NCBI RefSeq assembly: GCF_003664645.1
Contig: NZ_RCHC01000008.1
Span: 1-64,000 of the forward strand
DNA length: 64,000 nucleotides
Reading direction: 5' to 3'
DNA from: Acinetobacter chengduensis
GTDB taxonomy: Bacteria; Pseudomonadota; Gammaproteobacteria; Pseudomonadales; Moraxellaceae
Below, piece by piece: positions 26,344 to 36,003 of the stretch. Under the pieces are notes generated by a model. The model saw only the letters and a program-made list of their open reading frames with translations. It did not search any database and had not been told where the DNA came from. Positions within the stretch are counted from its first letter, which is position 1, and every line of letters begins with the position of its first letter. Position numbers and translations under genes: made by a program.

Positions 26344-29028
26344 TTAGCCGGTATTACGTAGGCCAGCAGCAATACCTGCAATACTCACCATTAGTGCATG
26401 ATCGACTGGCGTATGTTCAGCTTGGCAATTGGCTAAATAGGTACGACGACGTTTCATCAATTCAGCTTGAAGCAGATGTAAGGGTAATAAGTAAGGCTTA
26501 CGTACTTTCATCGATTGATCTAAAACATCATTGCTACTGAGTAACTTAGATTCACCTTTGAGTGCTAAAAGTGTTTGCACCGCGTCACGTAGGCGTTGGC
26601 GTAGTTCTTCACCTAAGACTTTCAAATCTTCATCTTGAGTCAGATGTGATTCATAGTATAAGGCCACATGACTGTCTGCTTTAGAGAGTACCATTTCCAG
26701 CATATCAATTAAGGTTTGGAAATACGGCCATTTATGGAGCATATCCTCCAAAATGGCTTTTTGGCCTTGGTCGAGCACTTGATTAATGGCAGCGCCTGTT
26801 CCTAACCATGCAGGCAACATCAAACGAATTTGTGTCCATGCAAATACCCATGGAATTGCACGCAAAGATTCGATGCCACCAGTAACTTTACGTTTGGCAG
26901 GACGCGAGCCTAAAGGCAACATTTGCAGTTCAAGCTCAGGCGTCACGGTACGCAAGTACTTCACAAAATGTGGGTTTTCACGCACCGTTTGGCGATATAC
27001 CTGTACCGATAAATCGGTCATGCTGTGCATGAGCTCGCGCCATTCTGCTTTGGGTACTGGAGGTGGAAGTAAAGTGGCCTCAAGTGTTGCCGCTGTATAA
27101 ATCTCAAGGTTTTGCAGTGCGATGCCTTCTAAACCAAATTTAAAGCGGATCATTTCGCCTTGTTCAGTCACACGAATTGCCCCAGAGATTGAACCAGGGG
27201 GTTGAGAGAACAATGCCTGCTGTGTCGGTGCGCCACCACGACTGATTGAACCGCCACGGCCATGGAATAAGGTGAGCTGTACGGCATGATTTTTTGCAAT
27301 TTCAGTGAGTTCTTCTTGCGCACGGTACTGTGCCCAGTTGGCAGACATAAATCCTGCATCTTTGGCTGAGTCTGAGTAACCAATCATCACTTCATGCTTG
27401 CCCTGAATATGCTGTTTATACCAATGCATATTAAATAGGGTGTTCATGGTTTTAGACGCGCCGTCTAAATCTTTCAGGGTTTCAAATAGAGGAACGACAC
27501 GTAAAGGATTTAAAATGCCGGCTTCTTTTTGCAGAAGCAACACCGCCAGCACATCACTTGGATATTCCGCCATTGAAATAATATAGGCACCCAAACTTTC
27601 ACTTGGCTGTGAGGCCAAAGTGCGCATGGTGGCAAACACTTCTTGCACATCTGGATGACAAATCAGACTGCCTTCAGGTTCACTGAGATGTTTAGGTAAC
27701 AATGGGCGTTTGCTTTGTAGCTCTTGCAGTAAGAAATTTTGTCGTGCTTGTTCGGTCCAAGTTTCAAAATTCCCTAAACCTAAGTATTCAGTTATAGCAG
27801 AAATGGCTTGGCGGTGGCGTCCAGATTCTTGGCGAATGTCGAGCTTTAATAATTCAATACCAAAACAGTTTACGCGATGAATAAAGTCCAATAGTTTACC
27901 ATTGGCAATTTCAGGCAAATCACATTCAATCAGTGAGCGGTAACAAAGTAACAAAGGTTGAAGCAGTTCATCTTTGCTTTTAATCACTTGGCTGTCATCA
28001 GCATCATGGCCACGAAGTTTTTCTGTTAGCCAAAAACGTGTGGCTTTTAGGCGTTGGCGCGTATCACGTAAATATTCACGGTAGGGTTCAGCATGCTCTT
28101 TACCTAAGGCTGTACGTAATTCATCACTACACTGTTCAATCGAGAGTTCCCAGCGGAGTGCTTCAATATCACGTACATATAAATCTGCTGCTTTCCAACG
28201 AGATAACCACAGAACTTCTTGAGTGATGTCATGCGTTACATTTGGGTTGCCATCACGGTCACCGCCCATCCAAGAGGCAAAGCGAACTGGTGCAATGGTG
28301 AGTGGCAAAGACTGACCACAATGTTCGCTCACCATGCCGTCCAATTCACGCATGAATTTAGGCACCGCATTCCATAAGGTTTGCTCAATCGTGGTAAAGC
28401 CCCATTTGGCTTCATCTACAGGCGTTGGGCGATGCTGACGAATTTCATCGGTTTGCCATGCAGAGCAAATCAGTTGTTTTAAATCATCTAAAACGGCTGT
28501 GCGTTCACGTGGGGTGAGTTTTTGCTGATCCATTTGAAACAGACAGTCATTAATACCATCATATTTTTGAATCAGGGTACGGCGACTGACTTCAGTCGGG
28601 TGTGCAGTTAGTACCAATTCAATTTTGAGTTCGCAAATTTGTTGATAGAGCGTTTCTGAGCTGATGTCTCGATCTTTAAATTTTTGAAATAAGTGATCTA
28701 AAGGATTTGGTGATGGGGCATGTTCATCAAATTCGCTTTGGCGACGGCTGCGCACCACATTGTATTGTTCTGCAATATTAGCAAAATTTAGAAAGTGGGT
28801 AAAAGCGCGGGTAAGGGGCAGAATTTCATGGTCTTCTAAGCTTAAAAATAATTTTTCGAGTTCTTTTTCTGCCTCAGCTTGACCATCACGTGCACCCTTG
28901 GCTAAGGCACGAATTTGTTCAACTTGATTAAACAAATCTTGTCCAGCCTGTTGTTTTAGGGTTTCACCCAATAAATTCCCCAGCAGGCGTACATCTTCTC
29001 TAAGTGGAGCATCAATTTGTTGAATCAT
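26344..29028 (-). CDS. ppc: Phosphoenolpyruvate carboxylase
   Basis: Ppc carboxylates PEP with bicarbonate to oxaloacetate, refilling the TCA cycle in the cytoplasm. The 894-residue length fits the bacterial enzyme. The catalytic His region is LVLTAHPTEVSRRTL, the arginine/glycine loops are GGDRDGNPNVT and FHGRGGSISRGG, and the invariant C-terminus is GLRNTG. Other conserved stretches are GYSDSAKDAGF and MLPAWLGTG. The gene stands alone, with its own terminator downstream. Confidence 0.97.
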   Translation of the reverse strand: MIQQIDAPLREDVRLLGNLLGETLKQQAGQDLFNQVEQIRALAKGARDGQAEAEKELEKLFLSLEDHEILPLTRAFTHFLNFANIAEQYNVVRSRRQSEFDEHAPSPNPLDHLFQKFKDRDISSETLYQQICELKIELVLTAHPTEVSRRTLIQKYDGINDCLFQMDQQKLTPRERTAVLDDLKQLICSAWQTDEIRQHRPTPVDEAKWGFTTIEQTLWNAVPKFMRELDGMVSEHCGQSLPLTIAPVRFASWMGGDRDGNPNVTHDITQEVLWLSRWKAADLYVRDIEALRWELSIEQCSDELRTALGKEHAEPYREYLRDTRQRLKATRFWLTEKLRGHDADDSQVIKSKDELLQPLLLCYRSLIECDLPEIANGKLLDFIHRVNCFGIELLKLDIRQESGRHRQAISAITEYLGLGNFETWTEQARQNFLLQELQSKRPLLPKHLSEPEGSLICHPDVQEVFATMRTLASQPSESLGAYIISMAEYPSDVLAVLLLQKEAGILNPLRVVPLFETLKDLDGASKTMNTLFNMHWYKQHIQGKHEVMIGYSDSAKDAGFMSANWAQYRAQEELTEIAKNHAVQLTLFHGRGGSISRGGAPTQQALFSQPPGSISGAIRVTEQGEMIRFKFGLEGIALQNLEIYTAATLEATLLPPPVPKAEWRELMHSMTDLSVQVYRQTVRENPHFVKYLRTVTPELELQMLPLGSRPAKRKVTGGIESLRAIPWVFAWTQIRLMLPAWLGTGAAINQVLDQGQKAILEDMLHKWPYFQTLIDMLEMVLSKADSHVALYYESHLTQDEDLKVLGEELRQRLRDAVQTLLALKGESKLLSSNDVLDQSMKVRKPYLLPLHLLQAELMKRRRTYLANCQAEHTPVDHALMVSIAGIAAGLRNTG

Positions 29029-29180
29029 TTTGCGGTCTCCTTATGTCCTTGATTTTGACTATAGCGCGAATCTCAGCCTTGCCAAGTGAAACCGCGACAA
29101 AAGTCGGATTTGTTTTGCTTATAAATTAGCAAACAAGATGCCAAAGCAACGTAAAAGGAGTGTTTTTAACCCAATATGAT

Positions 29181-29798
29181 TTAAATTTTAGGCGGATAAC
29201 GCAGTAAAAACAGCTGTATGGTGTATTGAATAATCTGTTTGCAGTCTTGCTGATTTGGAACTTCACGTACGCCCATCAGTACTTCATGATGGCGCATACC
29301 CAATAACAAAGAAAACAATAACAGCAAATGTTCACGCTCAGGTGCAGGCTGAATAAACTTTAAAGCCACCGCTTGGTCAAAGAAGTTTTGCCATAAGGCA
29401 CTGAGTTTCTGATGCGATGCATTATAAAATTGCTGTGCCAGCGGATTATGCTGAGAGGCTAATTCCAGCAATAAGTATTCCATTTTGAGGGCTTCGGGTA
29501 AATTCACCAAATTTAGGGTGAGTTCACAGGCATGTGTAAATGCCTGAATAAAATTACAGTCATGGCTTAAAACCATCGGGCGAGCATTAATGAGTGAGTC
29601 GCAGGTTTCTGCAATCGCACAGGTAAATAGGCTTTCTTTGTCTTGAAAATGGTTATAGACGGTCAGTTTGGTGACATCGGCTTTTTGCGCAATTTTGTTC
29701 ATGCTACAGCCGTGATAGCCACATTCTAAAAATAGAACTTTTGCAGCATCTAAAATCCGTTTTCGTTTTTCTAAATCTCTTGGGCGGCCAGCAGTCAT
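29181..29798 (-). CDS. TetR/AcrR-family transcriptional regulator
   Basis: This 205-residue DNA-binding repressor has an N-terminal TetR helix-turn-helix at about 10-56 (ILDAAKVLFLECGYHG, then KADVTKLTVYNHFQDK). The helical C-terminal ligand-binding and dimer domain follows. It faces an RND efflux adaptor gene across a 151-base gap, the usual arrangement of a local repressor that controls both itself and the pump until an inducer binds. The inducing compound is unknown. Confidence 0.92.
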   Translation of the reverse strand: MTAGRPRDLEKRKRILDAAKVLFLECGYHGCSMNKIAQKADVTKLTVYNHFQDKESLFTCAIAETCDSLINARPMVLSHDCNFIQAFTHACELTLNLVNLPEALKMEYLLLELASQHNPLAQQFYNASHQKLSALWQNFFDQAVALKFIQPAPEREHLLLLFSLLLGMRHHEVLMGVREVPNQQDCKQIIQYTIQLFLLRYPPKI

Positions 29799-29853
29799 TT
29801 GCTAAAAAAAATTCCAAAATGTCATTAAAGTCATTGATTTTATCCTAAATAGA

Positions 29854-29883
29854 TAATTAATGTACCGTATAGTTTATTAATTA
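29854..29883. promoter_or_regulatory. Candidate operator between tetR and the RND genes
   Basis: The perfect inverted repeat TAATTAAT (29854-29861) / ATTAATTA (29876-29883) flanks GTACCGTATAGTTT. The core resembles the TACCGTATAG-type half sites seen upstream of other TetR-regulated efflux genes. It sits in the middle of the divergent gap, suiting control of both directions. Inferred from symmetry and position only. Confidence 0.4.
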
Positions 29884-29949
29884 AAAAATAACCATTTTAA
29901 TTTCGTCTATATTGCCTGAAAAAACAACTTTAGATAAGAGCCTAAGTTC

Positions 29950-31053
29950 ATGAGTACGATTAAGACCGCCTGCATAGGCATAATCATCGTTTGTAGTGTG
30001 ACCTTGTGGGGGTGTAGTCATAATGATGCACCAAAGGAGCAGGAAATTCCTTTGGTCATGGTGGCCCAAGCAAGCAGTAGTCAGACTGAGCAAAAAAGCT
30101 ATGCGGGTGAGGTACAAGCGCGCCAACAAACTGCGCTGGCTTTTCGTGTGGCAGGGCAGGTGGTCGACCGTTATGTTGATGTCGGTGATCGGGTGCATGT
30201 TGGGCAGGTCTTGGCACGTTTAGATGTTAAAGATGCAGAGTTACAAAAAAATGTGACCCGTGCGCAATTAGAAAGTGCTCAATCGGCTGCAAAAATTGCA
30301 GGCGATGAATTAAAGCGCTATCAGCAATTATTGCCGATGAATGCCGTGAGCCGTTCACAATATGATGCGATAGAAAACCAATATAAAGCGGCGATGTCGA
30401 GCTTAAAGCAAGCTCAATCTAATCATGAAGTTAGCTCAAATCAAACGCAATATAACCAATTGATTACTAGTAAAAATGGCGTAATTACCGAGCGTAATTT
30501 TGAAGTTGGGCAAGTTGTGGCAGCTGGTCAAGCAGTGTACCAGTTGGCCATTGATGGTGAGCGTGATGTTGTGGTGGGTGTACCTGAACAGCTTATTTCC
30601 AGTATTAAAGTAGGCCAAGTGGCGAAAGTGAGTTTATGGTCGAAGCCAGACGAAAGTTTTGACGCTTACGTCCGTGAAATTGCACCTGCTACGGATCAGT
30701 CACGCACTTATCGTGTCAAAGTGGCTTTGCGTGAAGGTTCTGGTGTTATTCAACTTGGACAAAGCGCACGGGTATTTTTAAAAAACGTGACGAATGAAAC
30801 TTTAAACATTCCATTGTCGAGTGTGTCTGCGCAAGGGCAACAGGCTTATGTGCTGACCGTAAAATCGGACAATACAGTTCATAAGGTGCCTGTGAGTTTA
30901 GGGGCATACGGGCGTGACAGTGTGCCTGTGCTGAGCGGTTTAAACCCTTCAGATTATGTGGTGATTGGTGGCGTACATTTACTGCGTGACAAGCAAAAAA
31001 TTCGTCCAATTGACCGAGAAAATCGGACTGTGACTGTTCGAGCTGGAGGTTAA
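29950..31053 (+). CDS. RND efflux periplasmic adaptor lipoprotein (MFP family)
   Basis: This 367-residue membrane-fusion protein would join an inner-membrane RND pump to an outer-membrane channel. The signal peptide ends in a lipobox (TLWGC at about residue 22), so it is probably lipid-anchored in the inner membrane. A lipoyl/barrel-sandwich domain is visible in QTALAFRVAGQVVDRYVDVG, a coiled-coil hairpin at about 95-150, then the second lipoyl half (NGVITERNFEVGQVV) and beta-barrel and proximal domains. The pump gene starts 2 bases downstream. No outer-membrane channel gene is next to them, so a TolC-type protein from elsewhere must serve. Confidence 0.92.
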   Translation: MSTIKTACIGIIIVCSVTLWGCSHNDAPKEQEIPLVMVAQASSSQTEQKSYAGEVQARQQTALAFRVAGQVVDRYVDVGDRVHVGQVLARLDVKDAELQKNVTRAQLESAQSAAKIAGDELKRYQQLLPMNAVSRSQYDAIENQYKAAMSSLKQAQSNHEVSSNQTQYNQLITSKNGVITERNFEVGQVVAAGQAVYQLAIDGERDVVVGVPEQLISSIKVGQVAKVSLWSKPDESFDAYVREIAPATDQSRTYRVKVALREGSGVIQLGQSARVFLKNVTNETLNIPLSSVSAQGQQAYVLTVKSDNTVHKVPVSLGAYGRDSVPVLSGLNPSDYVVIGGVHLLRDKQKIRPIDRENRTVTVRAGG

Positions 31054-31055
31054 AG

Positions 31056-34000
31056 ATGAATTTTAACCTGTCGGAATGGGCGCTCAAAAATAAAGGGTTG
31101 GTCCTTTATTTTATGATCCTGTTAGGAATCGTCGGCGTATTTTCATACTCCAAATTAGCGCAAAGTGAAGATCCACCCTTTACCTTTAAGGTCATGATTA
31201 TTCAGACCTACTGGCCAGGTGCAACGGCTGAGGAAGTATCGCTACAAGTCACAGACCGTATTGAAAAAGAACTTATGACCACCGGCAACTATGAACGCAT
31301 TATGGCGTTTTCACGTCCCGGTGAATCGATGGTGACTTTTGTTGCTAAAGATTCTTTGCGTTCAAAAGATATCCCTGACGTTTGGTATACGGTGCGTAAA
31401 AAGGTCAACGACATTCGTCATCAGCTGCCGAGCGGGGTGCAAGGGCCGTTTTTTAATGATGAGTTTGGCGATACCTTTGGCAATATTTATGTCCTCACAG
31501 GCAAAGATTTTGACTATGCGATACTTAAAGACTATGCCGACCGTTTGCAACTACAATTGCAACGCGTGCAGGATGTCAGCAAAGTCGATTTGATTGGTCT
31601 GCAAGATCAAAAGATTTGGATAGAAATGTCCAATACCAAGGCGGCTCAATTGGGCGTACCAGTTTCAGCCATTCAGCAAGCCTTACAACAGCAAAATACA
31701 GTAGCAAGTGCAGGCTTTTTTGAAACTCAGTCTGACCGTATACAAGTGCGTGCGAGTGGTAGCTTAAAAACAGTCGAAGAACTCAAAAAAATGCCTTTGT
31801 TGGTGAATGGTCAAACCATTCAGTTGGGTGATGTGGCTGATATTTACCGTGGTTTTAGCGATCCTGCACAGCCACGTATGCGCTTTATGGGTGAAAATGG
31901 TATTGGCATTGCGGTGTCTATGCGCAAAGGTGGCGACATTCTGGCGCTAGGTAAGCATTTAGAAACTGAATTTGCACAGCTACAAAAATCATTACCACTG
32001 GGGATGACACTACAAAAGGTTTCAGACCAGCCTGTCGCGGTGAAACGCAGTGTAAATGAGTTTATGAAAGTCTTGGCAGAAGCCGTCATCATCGTCCTGT
32101 TGGTTAGCTTTTTCTCCTTAGGTTTCCGTACTGGATTGGTGGTCGCATTTTCTATTCCTTTGGTTTTGGCGATGACCTTTGCAGGCATGAATATGCTTGA
32201 TGTCGGTCTACACAAAATATCCTTAGGGGCCTTAATTTTGGCTTTAGGACTGTTGGTGGATGATGCCATTATTGCCGTAGAAATGATGGCAATTAAAATG
32301 GAGCAAGGCTATAGCCGAATACAAGCAGCTGGCCATGCATGGCGAACCACTGCGTTTCCTATGCTCACAGGAACACTCATTACGGCGGCGGGCTTTTTAC
32401 CTATTGCTACGGCGGCATCGAGTACCGGGGAATACACCCGTTCTATTTTCCAAGTCGTCACCATTGCATTAATTGTCTCGTGGTTTGCAGCGGTACTGTT
32501 TGTGCCCTATTTAGGCGATAAACTACTTCCTGACTTTAATAAAGATTTGGTACAAAAAGCGCCTTGGTATGCACGATTATTGGCGCGTTTACGTAAGCAA
32601 CCCGAACCTGCATCCGTGGTACATCATGCGGGTGAACATCACGATCCTTATCAAACCAAGTTTTACCAAGGTTTTAAGCGCTGGGTGAATCTATGTGTCA
32701 CCTATCGTAAAACAGTGATTGTAACCACGGTGGCCATTTTTGTGCTTTCTGTGATGATGTTTAAGTTGGTTCCCCAGCAATTTTTTCCGCCATCTAACCG
32801 TGCCGAAATTTTGGTGGATATCAAACTGGAAGAAGGTGCATCGTTAAAAGCCACCGAAGTTGCTGTACGTAAAGTTGAGCAATTTTTATCAAAACAAGAA
32901 GGGATTGATAATTTTGTGGCTTATGTGGGTACGGGATCGCCACGTTTTTATTTGCCTTTAGATCAACAATTACCTCAGGCCAGCTTTGCACAATTTGTGG
33001 TGTTGGCATCATCCTTAGATGATCGTGATGAGATTCGCCGTAATTTGAGTGAAAAGATTCGGGTGTTATTGCCTGAAGCACGGACCCGCGTGTCTTTATT
33101 AGAAAACGGCCCACCTGTGGGTTATCCATTACAGTTCCGCGTATCGGGTGAAAATTTGGATGTGGTGCGTGAATGGGCACAAAAAGTAGCTGCGACAATC
33201 AGTGCGAATCCGAATAGTACCAATGTGCATTTGGATTGGGGCGAGCCAAGTAAAGTCATTCAATTAGAGATTGATCAAGATCGTGCACGCCAATTGGGCG
33301 TGAACAGTTTAGATTTATCAAATTTCTTAAGCAGTGCAATTAGCGGGGCATCGGTTAATCAATACCGTGAAAAACGTGATTTGATTGAAATCCGTATGCG
33401 TGGTGATCAAATAGATCGTGTGGATGTGGGTTCACTCAGCAGTTTGGCTGTACCGACAGCTTCGGGAAAATCAGTACCTTTAGCGCAAATTGCCAAAATT
33501 GAATATGCATTTGAAGATGGTCTGATCTGGCATCGTAATCGCCTACCAACCATTACGGTGCGGGCAGATATTCGTAGTCAGTTACAGCCAGCAACAGTCG
33601 TCAATGAGCTTGCAGAACCATTGGCAACATTACGTGCATCACTACCAAATGGTTATTTGTTAGAAGTGGGGGGCACGGTAGAAGAATCTGCAAAAGGTCA
33701 GTCTTCAGTCAATGCGGGTATGCCAATGTTCCTTGCTGTGGTGTTAACTTTGCTGATGATTCAGCTGAAGAGTATGTCGCGGACATTTATTGTCTTTTTG
33801 ACTGCGCCACTGGGTATTATTGGTGTGGTTTTATTCTTACTACTTTTTAATAAACCATTTGGTTTTGTGGCAATGCTGGGCACCATCGCACTATCCGGCA
33901 TGATTATGCGAAATTCACTGATTTTGATTGATCAGATCGAACAAGACATACAAGCAGGGCATGATCCTTGGGACTCGATTTTAGATGCAACGGTACGTCG

Positions 34001-34193
34001 TTGTCGTCCAATTGTACTCACTGCACTCGCCGCAGTTCTGGCGATGATCCCCTTATCGCGCAGTATTTTCTTCGGTCCAATGGCTGTTGCGATTATGGGG
34101 GGCTTGATTGTTGCGACACTGTTAACGTTGTTCTTCCTACCAGCCCTGTATGCACAGTGGTTTAAGGTGAAAAAAAGTCCTGAGAAAGTGTAA
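31056..34193 (+). CDS. RND efflux transporter permease
   Basis: This 1045-residue inner-membrane proton-driven exporter belongs to the AcrB/MexK-like hydrophobe/amphiphile RND family. TM1 is near residues 13-33, large periplasmic loops follow, and a cluster of helices at about 340-490 contains LALGLLVDDAIIAVEMM, the double-Asp proton relay of TM4. The second half repeats this, with a long periplasmic loop at about 560-860 and helices at 870-1035. The sequence type (early SKLAQSEDPPFTFKVM) is that of the two-gene adaptor/pump systems rather than AdeB. The substrate is unknown; drugs, detergents or metabolites are possible. Regulation is probably by the adjacent TetR protein. Confidence 0.93.
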   Translation: MNFNLSEWALKNKGLVLYFMILLGIVGVFSYSKLAQSEDPPFTFKVMIIQTYWPGATAEEVSLQVTDRIEKELMTTGNYERIMAFSRPGESMVTFVAKDSLRSKDIPDVWYTVRKKVNDIRHQLPSGVQGPFFNDEFGDTFGNIYVLTGKDFDYAILKDYADRLQLQLQRVQDVSKVDLIGLQDQKIWIEMSNTKAAQLGVPVSAIQQALQQQNTVASAGFFETQSDRIQVRASGSLKTVEELKKMPLLVNGQTIQLGDVADIYRGFSDPAQPRMRFMGENGIGIAVSMRKGGDILALGKHLETEFAQLQKSLPLGMTLQKVSDQPVAVKRSVNEFMKVLAEAVIIVLLVSFFSLGFRTGLVVAFSIPLVLAMTFAGMNMLDVGLHKISLGALILALGLLVDDAIIAVEMMAIKMEQGYSRIQAAGHAWRTTAFPMLTGTLITAAGFLPIATAASSTGEYTRSIFQVVTIALIVSWFAAVLFVPYLGDKLLPDFNKDLVQKAPWYARLLARLRKQPEPASVVHHAGEHHDPYQTKFYQGFKRWVNLCVTYRKTVIVTTVAIFVLSVMMFKLVPQQFFPPSNRAEILVDIKLEEGASLKATEVAVRKVEQFLSKQEGIDNFVAYVGTGSPRFYLPLDQQLPQASFAQFVVLASSLDDRDEIRRNLSEKIRVLLPEARTRVSLLENGPPVGYPLQFRVSGENLDVVREWAQKVAATISANPNSTNVHLDWGEPSKVIQLEIDQDRARQLGVNSLDLSNFLSSAISGASVNQYREKRDLIEIRMRGDQIDRVDVGSLSSLAVPTASGKSVPLAQIAKIEYAFEDGLIWHRNRLPTITVRADIRSQLQPATVVNELAEPLATLRASLPNGYLLEVGGTVEESAKGQSSVNAGMPMFLAVVLTLLMIQLKSMSRTFIVFLTAPLGIIGVVLFLLLFNKPFGFVAMLGTIALSGMIMRNSLILIDQIEQDIQAGHDPWDSILDATVRRCRPIVLTALAAVLAMIPLSRSIFFGPMAVAIMGGLIVATLLTLFFLPALYAQWFKVKKSPEKV

Positions 34194-34315
34194 AAATGGG
34201 TGCGAAATATTGTTTTTTTCAATATAGTAGCACCTAAATCTTTGCTGAAAATTTTTATAAGACAAACACTGTTCAGGTAAAGATTCACAGGGCAGTGTGT
34301 GGGGTTAAATCAGAC

Positions 34316-34693
34316 ATGACGACAGATAAACTGATCAAGTATCGGCGCTATATTGCGATCTCTTACGTCTTCATGTTTTTGGCGATGTTTACCGTGGTCA
34401 GCGGTGTGTTGGCTTATTGGCTGGCGCGCAAAATCACACAGGTTGATTCCGCTGAAGTTTGGCTACAAGCACAGGCATTTTGGGTGATGCGTAGCATTGT
34501 AATTTTCACTATTTTGGCTTTGTTTGCAGCACTTTGGTTTATTCCACTCTTTTTCTTTTATTGGGACAGCGCACTTTGGGTAACAGGTTGTACTGTTGCG
34601 GGTGTTATTTTTAGTGCCATTGCATTTCTGTATTTGTTAAATGCATGGGTGCAAGGCTTATCTAAATTCTTTAAAAATAAAGCAGTTTTTTAA
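34316..34693 (+). CDS. Small three-helix membrane protein of unknown function
   Basis: This 125-residue protein has about three hydrophobic segments (near 12-36, 50-75 and 82-108). A GTG at 34295 is in frame, but the ATG at 34316 (MTTDKLIKYRRYIAIS) is a more natural start, with GGGG about 12 bases before it. I do not recognise the family. The first helix is preceded by a basic cytoplasmic stretch, and the loop after it contains DSAEVWLQAQ. It lies between the efflux pump and dnaJ, in the same direction as both, with about 100 bases on each side, so an independent unit is possible. Confidence 0.7.
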   Translation: MTTDKLIKYRRYIAISYVFMFLAMFTVVSGVLAYWLARKITQVDSAEVWLQAQAFWVMRSIVIFTILALFAALWFIPLFFFYWDSALWVTGCTVAGVIFSAIAFLYLLNAWVQGLSKFFKNKAVF

Positions 34694-34799
34694 TTCGTCT
34701 ATATTTTTTTCACCGTTGACCCTTGAAAAAATGGTTTGATCCCCCAATTTCAGACCACAGCTTAGTATTAAATAAATTCCGTGAGGAGCATCGCCAGAC

Positions 34800-35921
34800 A
34801 TGGCTAAACGTGATTATTATGAGGTTTTAGGCGTATCTAAAACCGCAGGTGATGATGAAATTAAAAAAGCCTACCGTAAGTTGGCGATGAAGTATCACCC
34901 TGACCGTAACCCAGATAACCCAGAAGCTGAAGAGAAATTCAAAGAAGCTGCGGAAGCTTATGAAGTCCTTTCAGACAGCGAAAAGCGTAGCATGTACGAC
35001 CGTATGGGCCATCAAGCATTTGAAGGCGGTATGGGCGGCGGTGGCGGCTTTGGTGGCGGTTTCAGCGCTGAAGACATTTTCAGTCAGTTCGGTGATATCT
35101 TCGGTGGTGCTTTTGGTGGTGGTGGCCGTGGTGGTCAGCAACGCGCACGCCGTGGTTCAGACTTACGCTATGTGATGGAACTCACCCTTGAAGAAGCGGT
35201 GAAGGGCGTCAAAAAAACCATTACTTTCACTGCGCCTGCGCCGTGTGAAACGTGTGATGGTAAAGGCTCTAAAAATCCTAACGATGTAGAAACTTGTAAA
35301 ACCTGTCATGGCGCGGGTCAAGTGCGTATGCAACAAGGCTTCTTCTCTGTACAGCAAACCTGTAATACCTGCCGTGGTCAAGGTAAAATCATTAAGAACC
35401 CATGTAATACATGTCATGGTTCTGGTGTGTCTGACCGCCAGCAAACTTTAGAAGTAACCATCCCAGCAGGCGTAGACAACGGCGATCGCGTACGTTTAAG
35501 TGGTAAAGGCGAAGCGATTCGTGATGGTCAATCAGGTGACCTATACGTAGAAGTGGTTGTACGTGAACACGAAATCTTCCAACGTGATGGTGCAGATCTG
35601 TATATGGATGTACCTGTAAGCATTGCTGATGCAGCTTTGGGTAAAGAAATTCAGATTCCAACACTTGATGGTCGTGTAAGCTTGAAAGTACCTGAAGGTA
35701 CACAGACTGGTAAGATCTTCCGTTTACGCGGTAAAGGTGTAAAACCTGTACGTACCAGCATGCAAGGTGACTTACTCTGCCGTATTGTGGTGGAAACCCC
35801 TGTGAATTTGACTGCACGTCAACGTGAGTTACTCAAAGAATTACAAGCGAGTATGGAAAGTGAAGAAGGCGGTAAATCTTCTCCGAAGAAAAAATCGTTT
35901 TTAGATCGTTTATTTGACTAA
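34800..35921 (+). CDS. dnaJ: Chaperone protein DnaJ
   Basis: DnaJ is the J-protein co-chaperone that delivers unfolded clients to DnaK and stimulates its ATPase. The 373-residue length is standard. The J domain at 1-70 carries KYHPDRNPD, followed by a Gly/Phe-rich region (about 75-120). Four zinc-finger repeats follow: [24 protein letters not shown] and CNTCHGSG. The C-terminal client-binding domains complete the protein. The start has GAGGAG about 11 bases upstream. dnaK and grpE are not adjacent here, so dnaJ is a separate unit ending in its own terminator. Confidence 0.97.
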   Translation: MAKRDYYEVLGVSKTAGDDEIKKAYRKLAMKYHPDRNPDNPEAEEKFKEAAEAYEVLSDSEKRSMYDRMGHQAFEGGMGGGGGFGGGFSAEDIFSQFGDIFGGAFGGGGRGGQQRARRGSDLRYVMELTLEEAVKGVKKTITFTAPAPCETCDGKGSKNPNDVETCKTCHGAGQVRMQQGFFSVQQTCNTCRGQGKIIKNPCNTCHGSGVSDRQQTLEVTIPAGVDNGDRVRLSGKGEAIRDGQSGDLYVEVVVREHEIFQRDGADLYMDVPVSIADAALGKEIQIPTLDGRVSLKVPEGTQTGKIFRLRGKGVKPVRTSMQGDLLCRIVVETPVNLTARQRELLKELQASMESEEGGKSSPKKKSFLDRLFD

Positions 35922-35957
35922 TTGATACGAGTTGATTGAGTCAATACCATTCAAAGC

Positions 35958-35988
35958 ATAAAAAAAGCGCCATAAGGCGCTTTTTTTA
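35958..35988. terminator. Bidirectional terminator between dnaJ and the PglL-like gene
   Basis: The stem AAAAAAGCGCC (35961-35971) / GGCGCTTTTTT (35976-35986) with loop ATAA has A and T runs on both sides and serves the two convergent genes. Confidence 0.92.
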
Positions 35989-36003
35989 TATCTATTCACA
36001 GCA

